From: Takakia lepidozioides
Taxonomy: Eukaryota > Streptophyta > Takakiopsida > Takakiales > Takakiaceae
Length of the DNA stretch: 64,000 nt
Direction of reading: 5' to 3'
Assembly: GCA_030704615.1 (NCBI GenBank)
Contig: CM060732.1
Location: forward strand, 59,065,053 to 59,129,052
The translations under genes were made by a program, and so were the position numbers. Numbering within the stretch: the stretch's first letter is position 1; each line of letters starts with the position of its first letter. The notes beneath the pieces are model-generated. The model made no database searches. It worked only from the letters and a program-made list of their open reading frames with translations, and was not told the origin of the DNA. This document shows, piece by piece, positions 1-9,141 of this stretch.

Positions 1-900
1 GTCGTCCGTCACTAGGAGTGTTCAGCATACACCGTCCGACTCAACTTCCGTCCGCTCAGTAATCGACATATTGCGGAGGATGAAGACAACGGGTTCCCGC
101 TCCAGTGACCTTCTTAGGCTTGATTACGACAAAACTCCAATCCATTCTGTGGAAACTTTGCCTGATGTTGTGGATGGGAATGCTATCTACGAGTTCCCTC
201 CAGTGCCGGCAGGCGCAGGCCCAGACGGCATGCTCGCAGGAATGAACAGGAAACATGACGGCCACCCTTGGTGTGTCACCAAAACTTCATCGTCCAACCT
301 GGGTGATGGAGTTCGAGTGAGATATGTATTGTGTGCTGGGCATCTTAATGTTTCTCGAGCACATGTTACCATTACACTAGCAAAGGCACCAGGAATGAGA
401 CTGACTGGATTGGCAATTCGTCGACCCCATTTTGGCCTCAAGGTAGAGTTCCTGCAGGGACGTTCAAGTGTGCCCATTGCAACGCAGCCCCTACGTGCAT
501 GGCAGTGTGCAACGCCAAGCAGTACTACGTCGGGACCGTCGGCCCAGCGTGCACCAGAGCATGCATTCACATCGGAAAGCATGAGACACCCCCTCGCCAG
601 AGGCAATTGCAGAGTCGCTTTTCAACAAGCCCAGGATATTATCAAGGAGGAGGTGAGGTTGAGGCCGGGTGCAAAACCAAAGCAGATACAGCTCGCATCG
701 GCACACATAGATTGCAATTGGCAGAATAATGTCGGAGGACGGAAGCACAAGAGAGAAGCTGGGCGAGGGGGACATGAAGGACCTGCTGGAAGCTGTCTCC
801 CATGTGTGCAGCCCAATGTCAGGAACCACATTGTCGCTGCAAGAAACGAATCGGAAGAGGATCAGACATGCACTCCATCTTGGAAGTGAAGCGCACATGC
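1..900 (+). pseudogene. GCM-type zinc-finger / MULE-like transposase, damaged partial copy
   Basis: This stretch is a near copy of 41431-42349 in the same orientation. It covers the acidic linker and the WRKY-GCM1-type zinc-binding domain of the transposase described at 40897-43040. Relative to that copy it lacks about 15 bases after position 25. It has a one-base loss near 350 (cttaatg versus cttaaatg) that shifts the frame, and changes near 580-600 that destroy the second His-rich stretch (GKHDHP in the better copy reads through a shifted frame here). No single frame encodes the whole domain, so it is a pseudogene. It is cut at the scaffold gap starting at 901, so the transposase core is not visible. 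Confidence 0.8.
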
Positions 901-1400
901 NNNNNNNNNNNNNNNNNNNNNNNNNNNNNNNNNNNNNNNNNNNNNNNNNNNNNNNNNNNNNNNNNNNNNNNNNNNNNNNNNNNNNNNNNNNNNNNNNNNN
1001 NNNNNNNNNNNNNNNNNNNNNNNNNNNNNNNNNNNNNNNNNNNNNNNNNNNNNNNNNNNNNNNNNNNNNNNNNNNNNNNNNNNNNNNNNNNNNNNNNNNN
1101 NNNNNNNNNNNNNNNNNNNNNNNNNNNNNNNNNNNNNNNNNNNNNNNNNNNNNNNNNNNNNNNNNNNNNNNNNNNNNNNNNNNNNNNNNNNNNNNNNNNN
1201 NNNNNNNNNNNNNNNNNNNNNNNNNNNNNNNNNNNNNNNNNNNNNNNNNNNNNNNNNNNNNNNNNNNNNNNNNNNNNNNNNNNNNNNNNNNNNNNNNNNN
1301 NNNNNNNNNNNNNNNNNNNNNNNNNNNNNNNNNNNNNNNNNNNNNNNNNNNNNNNNNNNNNNNNNNNNNNNNNNNNNNNNNNNNNNNNNNNNNNNNNNNN
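901..1400. other. Assembly gap (500 N)
   Basis: Exactly 500 N. The uniform length, identical to the gap at 49401-49900, marks a scaffolding join of unknown true size. Reading frames that run across it (729-1406, 819-1808) have no meaning. Confidence 0.99.
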
Positions 1401-2569
1401 GCTTGATTGGTACTGACCCTGGTTCCAGTTCAATCTTTGCTGACAGATTTCAGTGGTATTCCTTTTAGATCCTCGTAGCTCCAAGCAAATACATCTCTGT
1501 ATTTGATGAACAACTCTTAGCTTCTTCAAGAATTCTGGCTCCAAATCAGCTCCTACCTTCACCATCCTCGGTTCCTCTTCAGTTCCCACATTCACTTCCT
1601 GCACCTGCTCATCAGCTGTGATTGTCCAACCAGTCACCACTTCATCATCCTGTAACTCACAGTGGCTGGTTCCTCTAGGATTTCCGTTCTCCTTCCTTTC
1701 TTTCTTCATAGAATGTGATGGGTAACTGCTGGTTTTCCTCTTCAATTCGGTTGCTGACACTACACCACAGCAGATACCACTTAAACAACTTAGGCCTTCC
1801 AGCCGCATCTTTGCAACCTGCTCCCACTCTGGGTGTGCAGCGAACAGGGTAGCTTCCTGCTCCTCATCCAGTCCTCCTCTCTAGTCATACTCTCTAACCC
1901 CTCGAGGTCTTCTCGTAGCAGGTAATCTACTAGATTTATTTGTGGTAATTTGTATCTCGTGCATCCCATTATGCACGGTTAGTAACTGAGAATTCCAGTC
2001 ATGGAATACCCTGGCCTGTTTCAGCCACTGACGTCCCAATAATAAGGAGTAAGCCTCCATGACTTCATCCATCTTCAACATAGTTACTGTGATCATAAAG
2101 ATCATCTTCTGTATCTGTATCTTAACTCCTCTTACAATCCCAATGGCTGTACACTTCTTTGATCTGCCATTGTTACTGTAAATGGGGCTGGTTTCATGTT
2201 ACTTAGACCAAGCTTCTTCCTTAATTGGTCTGTCATGATATTTACTCCAAAGCCTCCATCTATCAGTACATCAGTTAGTTCTGTGCTTCCAATTCTCAAT
2301 TGGATTACTGGCATAGAATCATCAAAGTCCATGACTGTTTCTCGCCCTTCCGGCTTCACATTATAACTGGTCACCTTGCTGTTCAGGTCTGTGTTTCCTG
2401 TCTCCTGGGCAATTCGATTGATTGCTTGATACAGCCTGTGTCTACAATAAGGTGCCACAGCCAATAGCTGTCCAATGGTAATCTTTGCTTTGGTCTGGCA
2501 TATTACTTCAGCCAAAGTCCCTTCATTACTTTGCATGTCTGCAACTTCTTTCTTTCCTTTCATCCTCAC
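1401..2569 (-). pseudogene. Element A protease and start of reverse transcriptase
   Basis: Minus-strand pieces at 2132-2569, 1881-2105 and 1401-1808 line up with the continuous frame of element B (28.9-30.1 kb). The retropepsin motif is LIDGGFGVN (B has LIDGGSGVN), the DGG form used by Athila/Tat-type proteases. The later part carries the linker before reverse transcriptase. Frame breaks near 2120 and 1870 and truncation at the gap make it non-functional. Confidence 0.75.
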
Positions 2570-2636
2570 TCACTCTTCTTCTCCATCAGAATCAGAGAAT
2601 CTGCCACAAGAATATCAGTACTCTTCTGCATTTCCC

Positions 2637-3263
2637 TTATGGTATCTGCCACTTCCTTGTGCAGTTCCTTCTCATCTCTCCAAGCCTCATCATCTTCAGG
2701 CATATCACACTGCCATCTTCATTATCATCATCTTCCTCAACTACTGGAGGTATTAGTTTTGGCTTGCTTCTTGTTACTATCATTGTATTTACTTCTGGTA
2801 CAACACATGGCCTAACCATGTGAGCTGCCACCACTGGGCCCTCATTCACAGGAGCTCTCATCTCATTCTGGTGTCTAATCCAGAATGAACAGGCTGCCTT
2901 GCGATGTCCTGGCTGATTACAATAGTAACACAGTTCTTCACCATTGGGTCCTCGCCCTTGGTCTGCTCTTGGATTATTTCTGTAATCCTGATTCCCTGGC
3001 TGGTAATTCCCCCTTGGATTACCCTGATAGTTGCCTCTGGAATTTCCTTGGTAATTCCCTCTTGAATTATCTCTCCCTTCCATGCCATTGTTATAACCAC
3101 CAGGCCTACCATAGTGGTCATGATCATTGTTTTCTCTTGGCTGGGGCTGCACTTGATGCACCCTTACTTGCCTAGGTTCTCTTGCAGTTGTCCTTCTGTT
3201 GTAGTAACAATTCTCAGTAGAATGGTTATCCATCTTACAGATGGTACAATGTTTCTCCTTCAT
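2637..3263 (-). pseudogene. Element A gag, zinc-knuckle region
   Basis: This reading frame has two Cys/His clusters: CTICKMDNHSTENC near its start and CYYCNQPGHRKAAC near residue 113. The second is a classic CCHC knuckle (C-x2-C-x4-H-x4-C). Between them lies an Arg/Gly/Asn-rich stretch with repeated QGNPRGNY-like units. Such regions bind genomic RNA during particle assembly. It continues the frame of the gag block upstream (3260-3802) after a short overlap, so a frameshift separates them here. Confidence 0.75.
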
Positions 3264-3802
3264 GTGGCATTCAGTGGTGGTATGGCCTTTATTCTGGCAC
3301 TTTGCACACCAAACACCCTTCCTCCAATGTGTTGCAGCCTCTGTGGCATACTTCGCCGGCTTTTACTCACCCATCCCTTCTCTCTCCTGAGCATTCCCAA
3401 TTGCTCAATTCTGTTTGCTGTTTCAAACGCCTCCTCCACTGTATTATGGGGTAACATATCCACTTTCTTCTGCAACTCTGGTCTTAGTCCACTCACAAAC
3501 CAAGTCTTCTGTAAACCTGGTGCTGGTACAACAGCCAGCTTTTTCATCATCAATTCCATCTTTTCCATATACTCCTCAACAGTTTCATGCTTCTTTTGCT
3601 TTAACTGTTGTAAACTTCCATACACTTCATCCTCAGTTTTACTTGTCCTGAACCTATTTCGGAATGCTGTATTCAAGCCATTCCAAGTTAGGAAATGATT
3701 ATCAGGAAATCTTGCATACCATTCACTTGCTTTCTTGATAAGTGAACAAGGAAACAATCTCATCTTGGCATCATCGCCATTCTCATTGTTCACTATACAC
3801 AT
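3260..3802 (-). pseudogene. Element A gag, capsid-like domain
   Basis: This is a Retrotrans_gag-type domain with the features LIKKASEWYARFPD, FRNRFRTSKTEDEVYGSL and FVSGLRPELQKKVDML. The family forms the particle shell. Compared with element B, a stretch after EQLGMLRRE (acidic linker in B, 27.8-27.9 kb) is replaced here by about 25 bases at 3357-3381 that match the LTR end of the same family (see findings). The block is truncated relative to a normal gag and is frame-separated from its neighbours. Confidence 0.8.
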
Positions 3803-3909
3803 GTGCTCAAATTGGCTAATGTGTACATCGGGATCCCCTTTTCCTGAATATATATTGGAAAATGTGGTTTTGCCCGTGTTGGTTGTAACGCCATCCGTGG
3901 CCCTACCCT

Positions 3910-4722
3910 CTATCCACTGACAGGTGCTGACACCCTTGCTGGTGCTGGTCCTTGAGGACCTGTTGTAGTTGTGGTGGATCTTCCACCAAGTGGTGGCCCC
4001 TGAGCACTCCCTGCTACTGGCCCCACGATATTCACAGTATTCCCAGCTCCAGTTGCACTACTTCCCACACTCCCTGTCCCCCCAGAGCCAGATCCAGGCA
4101 GCCCGCCTGATCCCCCTGAGCCGACACCTTCGGTGGCCTGTGATCCAAGTGCTCCACTTGATCCACGTCCAACGGGTTGGGATGTCCTGGTTGTAGTCTC
4201 AACCTCAGCTGTTGGGTCTACTTCTTCATACTCTTCCTCTTCCAATTTCTTCTCTCTATTTTCATCCTCCAAGTTCTGCCCTTGGGTTTCTTCTTCACTC
4301 ATGTAACTCAACTGCAATGGTGTTGGACAGTCTGAACTATCCGTTGGTTCTGCCACATCCTCTCCTCCTTCTTCACCCTCCACTTCAGAAGCTGGAGTTC
4401 CTGCTTTTGGTGTTCCATGCCAACTTTTATCAAAGATTTCTGTCAAATCTTTTATCCAGGGATGTACCTCAAATCTTTTACCTCGTGATTGATCTTCTTC
4501 CCGTACCAATTCCCTTAATCTTTCCTGCAAAGAAAAAGAAGGAGTGGCATCCAACTCTAGTTCTTCCGGTATGGGTGATGTACTCTCTGATCTTAATGGT
4601 GTGAGAGGTCCAGATGATTCCCCTATGTCTATTCTCTCCCAAAGATATGGATAATTAGCTTTCAGATAGCTTTCTCTTTTTGCTGAATATCTCTGGAGTC
4701 TAGCTTCTCTTTCATCACTCAT
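3910..4722 (-). CDS. Element A gag N-terminal region, acidic and Gly/Ser-rich
   Basis: A 270-residue open frame starting with an ATG shared by element B (26816). The first part is basic and Tyr-rich (YLKANYPYLWERIDIGES). The middle is very acidic with long Glu runs, and the last 90 residues are low-complexity Gly/Ser/Thr. The strict match to element B along this length shows it is a genuine element protein rather than chance. No known domain is recognised. In an intact element it would be the N-terminal part of gag, and the next block (3802-3260) is in another frame here. Confidence 0.65.
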   Translation of the reverse strand: MSDEREARLQRYSAKRESYLKANYPYLWERIDIGESSGPLTPLRSESTSPIPEELELDATPSFSLQERLRELVREEDQSRGKRFEVHPWIKDLTEIFDKSWHGTPKAGTPASEVEGEEGGEDVAEPTDSSDCPTPLQLSYMSEEETQGQNLEDENREKKLEEEEYEEVDPTAEVETTTRTSQPVGRGSSGALGSQATEGVGSGGSGGLPGSGSGGTGSVGSSATGAGNTVNIVGPVAGSAQGPPLGGRSTTTTTGPQGPAPARVSAPVSG

Positions 4723-4743
4723 GTCCCATGTCTTTCATTTCTT

Positions 4744-5026
4744 TTAATGTGGCAATAACCAAAACTCTCTTCTGTAATATCTCTCGTATATGCCTGGGTT
4801 TCTTTCAAGCTTCAATGCACCCTTGGCTATACTAGAAGTCTCCGTTACCATATAACCATATGGCAAACAAGTCTGGAAAGCTGTTCTTGGTGTGAGTTTG
4901 ATCCACAAAATATCCTTTGGAATCCAATTCTTTACCAGTACAAGCTCTTCATGCATATGAGTATAAACATTCACCTTTCTTTCCTCCCAGCCTTCAAACT
5001 CTACTCGATTAATGGATAGCAATGCT
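4744..5026 (-). other. Element A leader / short upstream frame
   Basis: A minus-strand frame with residues WIPKDILWIKLTPRTAF and ending REFWLLPH. It is conserved in element B at 26601-26795 in both sequence and reading frame. It lies between the primer-binding region and the gag start, so it is either a small leader protein or an upstream part of gag. Homology to B ends at about 5026, where element D begins. Confidence 0.5.
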
Positions 5027-5296
5027 CGTCTTATTACACGGAATGAAATGTGTCATCTTTGTAAAACGATCTACAATAACAAGGATTGAATCGGTGGTTT
5101 TGGAAATTGGAAGGTCCGTAATAAAGTCCATAGACACGGACGACCATGGACCATTGGGAATGGGTAATGGTTGAAGAAGGCCATAAGGTCGATGTCGTGG
5201 TCCCTTCGCTCTAGCACACGTGTCGCAAGATTTTATAAATTCTTTCACGAGTTTCCACATCTGCGGCCACCAATAGTCCCTGAATATCAATTCCAT
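5027..5296 (-). pseudogene. Element D integrase N-terminal fragment
   Basis: It encodes the end of the HHCC zinc-binding domain (DYWWPQMWKLVKEFIKSCDTCARAK) followed by the first strand of the rve core with the first catalytic Asp (SMDFITDLP). It then breaks at HFIPCNKTS, where the sequence jumps into element A. The second Asp and the Glu of the DDE triad are absent, so it cannot integrate DNA. Confidence 0.8.
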
Positions 5297-5562
5297 TGTT
5301 TTGTTGAAGCCGAAATGTCCTGCAGCCGGAAGATCATGACATGTTTGAAGAATTCACAGTCGTGTAGGTCCTGGAGGTACATAGAGCAGTCCCTTGAAAT
5401 AAAGTAAGTCATCTTTGAATTCGAAGTCGTTTGTAACATGTGGGTTGTCTCGAGGTCGATTTAGTTGACTTCATAGTGTCGTAGCAAATTGGTCGCTCTT
5501 CAGTGCTTCCTGAATCTCCTTTATGATCTCTGCATCGTCATAGGTGGACATGGATAACATAT

Positions 5563-6561
5563 TCAATTGAGATTTGCTGGTTTCAAGATGATGGATTTAT
5601 GTTGGTCAAAAGCTGCATCCCCTTCTTTTGGCGCAAGATACGATCGTCGAGAAAGAGCATCTGGTTTTCCTTGAAGATGTCCGGGACGGTAGGTAATAAC
5701 AAAATCAAACATTGCTAGTGACATACTCCATCTCGCTTGATGTCGATTCAAAACACGAGCACTCATAAAATACTCGAGGTTTTTGTGATCGGTGTAAAGA
5801 GTGACCTGATGTTTAGCTCCCTCCAATAGATAACGCCACTCCTCAAAAACATCAATGATTGCTAAAAGTTCTTTGTCATGGATTTCATAATTGATCTCTG
5901 CAGCGAAAAATTTGCGAGAACGAAAACCAACAGGGTGAAGTCGGCCATCCGTACCGTGTTGAGATAGTATAGCGCCAAGTGCAAAGTCCGATGCATCTGC
6001 TTCCAAAAAGAATGGTTTAGATGGGTCTGCATGTACCAGTATTGGGGCCGTTGTAAATGTCTGCTTCAGCCTTTCAAATGCCTGGTCAGCCTTCTCGTCC
6101 CATACAAATTTGTCCTTCCCTGTGAGTCGTGTCAATGGTGCAGCAATTTTGGAGTAGTCCTTGATAAAGATTCTATAGAAATTTGCAAATCCCAGAAAAC
6201 ATTGTACATCTCGGACCGAAGTTGGTTTAATCCACTCGATGATGGTTTGTATTTTCTTCTGATCCATAAAGACGCCTTTGTCGGAAATAATGTAGCCCAA
6301 AAATTCGACCTCAGATTGATGGAAAAGACATTTTTCCAACTTGGCATATAGTCTTTTTTCTCTTAATTTAAGGACAAGGCATACGTGGCGGCCATGGTCT
6401 TCGTCATTCTGTGAAAATATCAAAATGTCGTTCAAATAGATGACTACAAAGTCATCTAAAAATTCTCGAAAGATGTCATTCATCATATGTTGGAAAAATG
6501 TTGGAGCATTTGTAAGACCGAAAGACATAACACTGTATTCGTTCGAAAAGCTGTTTTCCAT
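5563..6561 (-). pseudogene. Element D reverse transcriptase (C-terminal) and RNase H
   Basis: A 332-residue open frame covering the fingers/palm end of reverse transcriptase ([19 protein letters not shown]), the connection, and Ty3-type RNase H (ADASDFALGAILSQ, EINYEIHDKELLAIID). The catalytic box of the polymerase reads YLND (in FVVIYLNDILIFS) instead of YLDD/YMDD, which removes one metal-binding Asp. A frame break near 6561-6597 separates it from the N-terminal half. The long open frame next to a lost catalytic residue suggests a fairly young but dead copy. Confidence 0.85.
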
Positions 6562-6596
6562 TCGTTTTCTAAAAAAATCCGTACAAGGTTATAAGC

Positions 6597-7052
6597 TCAT
6601 CTCAAGTCAATTTTGGTGAAAATCTTCGCTCGTCCCAGTTGGTCGAGAAGCCCAGAAATCAGCGGCAACAGATAACGATTCTTAATTGTGACTTTGTTGA
6701 GACCGCGATAGTCCACACACATGCGTAATGATCCGTCCTTCTTTTTCACAAACAAGATAGGCGCCCCCACAGATGATTTTGAATGTCGGATGAAGTTCTT
6801 CGACAAATTTTCATCAATGTACTCACGTAATGCAGCCAACTCCGGTTGGGATAAGTTATAGATTGGGCCGAATGGTGGTTGGGCTCCTTCTTGTAACTCA
6901 ATTGCACAGTCATAAGGTCGATGTTCTGGCAATATGTCTGCATTTTTCTTTTCGAAGACATCCTTGAAATCTTGATATTGATTGGGTAATGTCGAAATAC
7001 CTTTGTCTGTTGTGGTCTTGATCCGGAGTCGCATAAAGTGCAAATGCCGCAT
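6597..7052 (-). pseudogene. Element D reverse transcriptase, N-terminal half
   Basis: This contains the linker after protease ([20 protein letters not shown]) and the first reverse transcriptase motifs ([46 protein letters not shown]). It overlaps the end of the protease frame in another frame, and the join to the C-terminal half at about 6597 needs a frameshift. Confidence 0.85.
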
Positions 7053-7680
7053 CCTTTTTGGTAGCTCTCATGAAAGCTCTAGCTCCAAGGAATATGGGTT
7101 GAATACCTTTGATATTTGTACATTTTTGTCTTGCAAATTTTTTTCGCAATCGCCAGTCGATGTCAGGATTGCGAAGTACGAACCAGGGAAGTCCAAGGAT
7201 CACACGATTCGTTGGAGACTGGATGACGTTGAAAACAATATGTGATGCTTGATCTTCAAGCTTCACTTCAAGTGGTCGAGTTTCATGGTCTACATTTCCT
7301 GATGCTAACGGTCGTCCATCGATGACTTCAACGGGGGCCGAGAGTTTCTTCTTTACGAGCGTTAAATTGTGTTGCTTCGCAAAGTTTTTGTCAATAAAAC
7401 ATGCTGAAGCCCCTGAGTTCAAAAGTGCTTCTACAGATATATCTTGATTTTGCACTCTGATTTTTATCGGAACTGTGAAGCAAGGTGCAGGGTCTGGAGG
7501 TAGAAAAAGACCTTTTTTTTGTGAAGAATTTGTGGTGTCCAGTCGCATGGTCCCTACTGTGACTGGACATCTTCGTTTTTCGACCTCTTTGTATCGAACA
7601 TTTGAGTTGCGCCCCGAGCTTTGAATCTTCTCTTGTTGGGGCAGTTTGCTATGTGATCTTCTTCTCCGCAATAGAGGCAT
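6910..7680 (-). pseudogene. Element D aspartic protease region
   Basis: This frame contains EALLNSGASACFIDKNFA, the retropepsin active-site region with Asp replaced by Asn (NSGA for DSGA), then VILGLPWFVLRNPDIDW, the conserved second half. The substitution would abolish proteolysis. Upstream it continues from the zinc-knuckle frame by a shift near 7600. Confidence 0.75.
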
Positions 7681-7820
7681 AATCCATTCGAGCGTCGTCT
7701 TTGTTTTTCTTGTGGCGTCAATGGCTTGAATCGGACAACATCAATCTGCATAGGATCACTACCAGATGTCTGATGGATCATTGTGTTTGGTGTCGTAGTA
7801 GCAACGGCATCCTGCGTCAT
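7554..7820 (-). pseudogene. Element D gag zinc knuckle
   Basis: It contains the CCHC knuckle CLYCGEEDHIANC preceded by an Arg-rich stretch, typical of the C-terminal end of gag in Ty3-type elements. It is frame-shifted with respect to both neighbours. Confidence 0.7.
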
Positions 7821-7937
7821 CGATCATCCAGATCACTTTTCTTGATGTCTTTCGAACAAACGATTACCGCATGCTGATGAATTCGCTCAGTGTGCTCACG
7901 TTTGACATTGTCAGCAACAAATCTTTTACATCATCTT

Positions 7938-8576
7938 TCAGCCCACATCGAAACTGACTAATGAGGCTCTTCTCATTCCAGTCGAGGTCGCACGCAAGTT
8001 ATCGAAATTCGGCAGCATAAACGGAAGCAGGACGTGCTCCTTGTCGAAGATTTCGCATCTTTGTCTCTGCAACTCTCTCCCTATCATTTTCTCCAAACGC
8101 TGCAGTGAACTCGGACATGAATGCTTCAAAATTGTATAGTATATACAATTTTTTTCTCTAATAGCGGTGCAAACCAAGATAGGGCAGTGCCTGATAGAAG
8201 GGTGCCCACGAATCCCACTTGAATACCTTCATCAGGGGTAACATTGTGGATGTAGTCGTAGGAATAGTCATATTTGTTGAACAAAACCGCGAAATCTCGA
8301 TCTCGTCCTATCAAATTTCTCGAGCATGCTGATCTTTGGTTCTCTCATAATCTGTTGAAGAGGAACCGTAGGAGTTGTTGCAGTAAAAACTCGTGTGGTT
8401 GAAGATCCATTGTTCGACTCCTTTAACTCTGAAATTAGTTGTTGCAAATTGTGGAGAACGTTGCCAAGATCTTGAGACTGATCAGCTTGTAATTGGGCAG
8501 TAGAGGTACGAAGTTCTTGCATCTGGAGCTGAAGACTCTTCAATGTGGCAACCATTTCCGCAAATGTGCCTTCCAT
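7938..8576 (-). pseudogene. Element D gag (coiled-coil start and capsid-like domain)
   Basis: The ATG at 8576 opens a frame with a heptad-like N-terminal helix (MVATLKSLQLQMQELRTSTAQ). It passes by frameshift near 8290 into IQVGFVGTLLSGTALSWFAP, a Retrotrans_gag signature, and shifts again near 8150. An N-terminal coiled coil before gag is common in fungal-type chromoviruses. Confidence 0.65.
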
Positions 8577-8689
8577 CTTAACTAACTAAGGAACAAACTT
8601 TAGTCTCGCCAAACAGGAGATCAGACTAGAGGTACAAGACTAGACAAGAAGTCAAGGTCGGCGTGGCCGAATTCATGGTGGATAAATTT

Positions 8690-9110
8690 TTCGGTACTAA
8701 ACATAGAATTCCATGTATGAAATGGGTCGATTTAAGGTGGCGTTGACGACACCTTAAATCGGTGTCATTTGGGCTCTTCAAAACTGAATAGTTGCACACA
8801 TCTGTTTTTTGTTCATCTGCAGGTCTTCATTGTTTTGTTGTGCTTCCTACAATTTAAGATGTCGTCAACGACATCTTAAAACAGACATCCTTTTGTAGTC
8901 CAGCAAGTCATTTTTCGTCAGACAACGGAAAAATACCATGTGCATAGGGGTTGATTTAAGATGGCGTTGACGACATCTTAAATGGCTGCTCTTTGGGCTT
9001 TCGGAAATAGTTCAGTTGAACATGTCTGCTTTATGTTGTTATGTACTTCTTCAATTTTTGTTCAAGTTCCTGGAGTTTAAGATGTCGTCAACAACATCTT
9101 AATGTCTAGT
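8690..9110. repeat. Tandem repeat carrying four long palindromes
   Basis: Two diverged units of about 224 bases, each holding two palindromes. Positions are 8729-8760, 8853-8880, 8954-8983 and 9077-9102. The shared core is GATGTCGTCAACGACATC or a close variant (arms of 11-15 bp around a 2-base centre that is CA or TG). The 8853-8880 copy has perfect 13-bp arms. A fifth copy with perfect 15-bp arms lies at 9939-9970 inside an intron of the downstream gene. The flanking spacer (tttgggct and following bases) is also repeated. Confidence 0.9.
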
Positions 9111-9141
9111 CTGCAAATCTGCAGTGAACAGGTGAGTTCTT

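Larger units (their letters stand above)
1401..5026 (-). mobile_element. Ty3-type LTR retrotransposon A (Athila/Tat-like), 5' part
   Basis: Read on the minus strand this is the leader, gag, protease and start of reverse transcriptase of the same family as element B (26260-32645). Corresponding parts are 26585-27584 and 28425-30090 of B. Both ends are broken. The left end stops at the scaffold gap exactly where reverse transcriptase begins (rc of 1401 onward matches B at about 30090). The right end switches at 5026/5027 into the integrase of unrelated element D. No LTR of its own is visible. Unlike B, its gag modules are in their original order and orientation. Confidence 0.85.
5027..8580 (-). 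mobile_element. Ty3-type retrotransposon D, fungal-chromovirus-like, truncated
   Basis: Minus-strand order from right to left is: coiled-coil/gag (8576-7938), zinc knuckle (7820-7554), protease (7680-6910), reverse transcriptase (7052-6100), RNase H (6100-5563) and the first part of integrase (5296-5027). Wording such as [23 protein letters not shown]-like and [24 protein letters not shown] is typical of fungal Tf/Ty3 chromoviruses and of the fungal-like clade reported from mosses and lycophytes. The 3' third (integrase core, chromodomain, 3' LTR) is missing because the sequence switches to element A at 5026/5027. No 5' LTR is recognised right of 8580. Confidence 0.8.

Noticed and set aside
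729-1808. Open frames running through the N blocks at 901-1400 (and similarly 48735-50039 through 49401-49900)
   Set aside because: N codons are read as open. Nothing is known of the sequence in the gaps.
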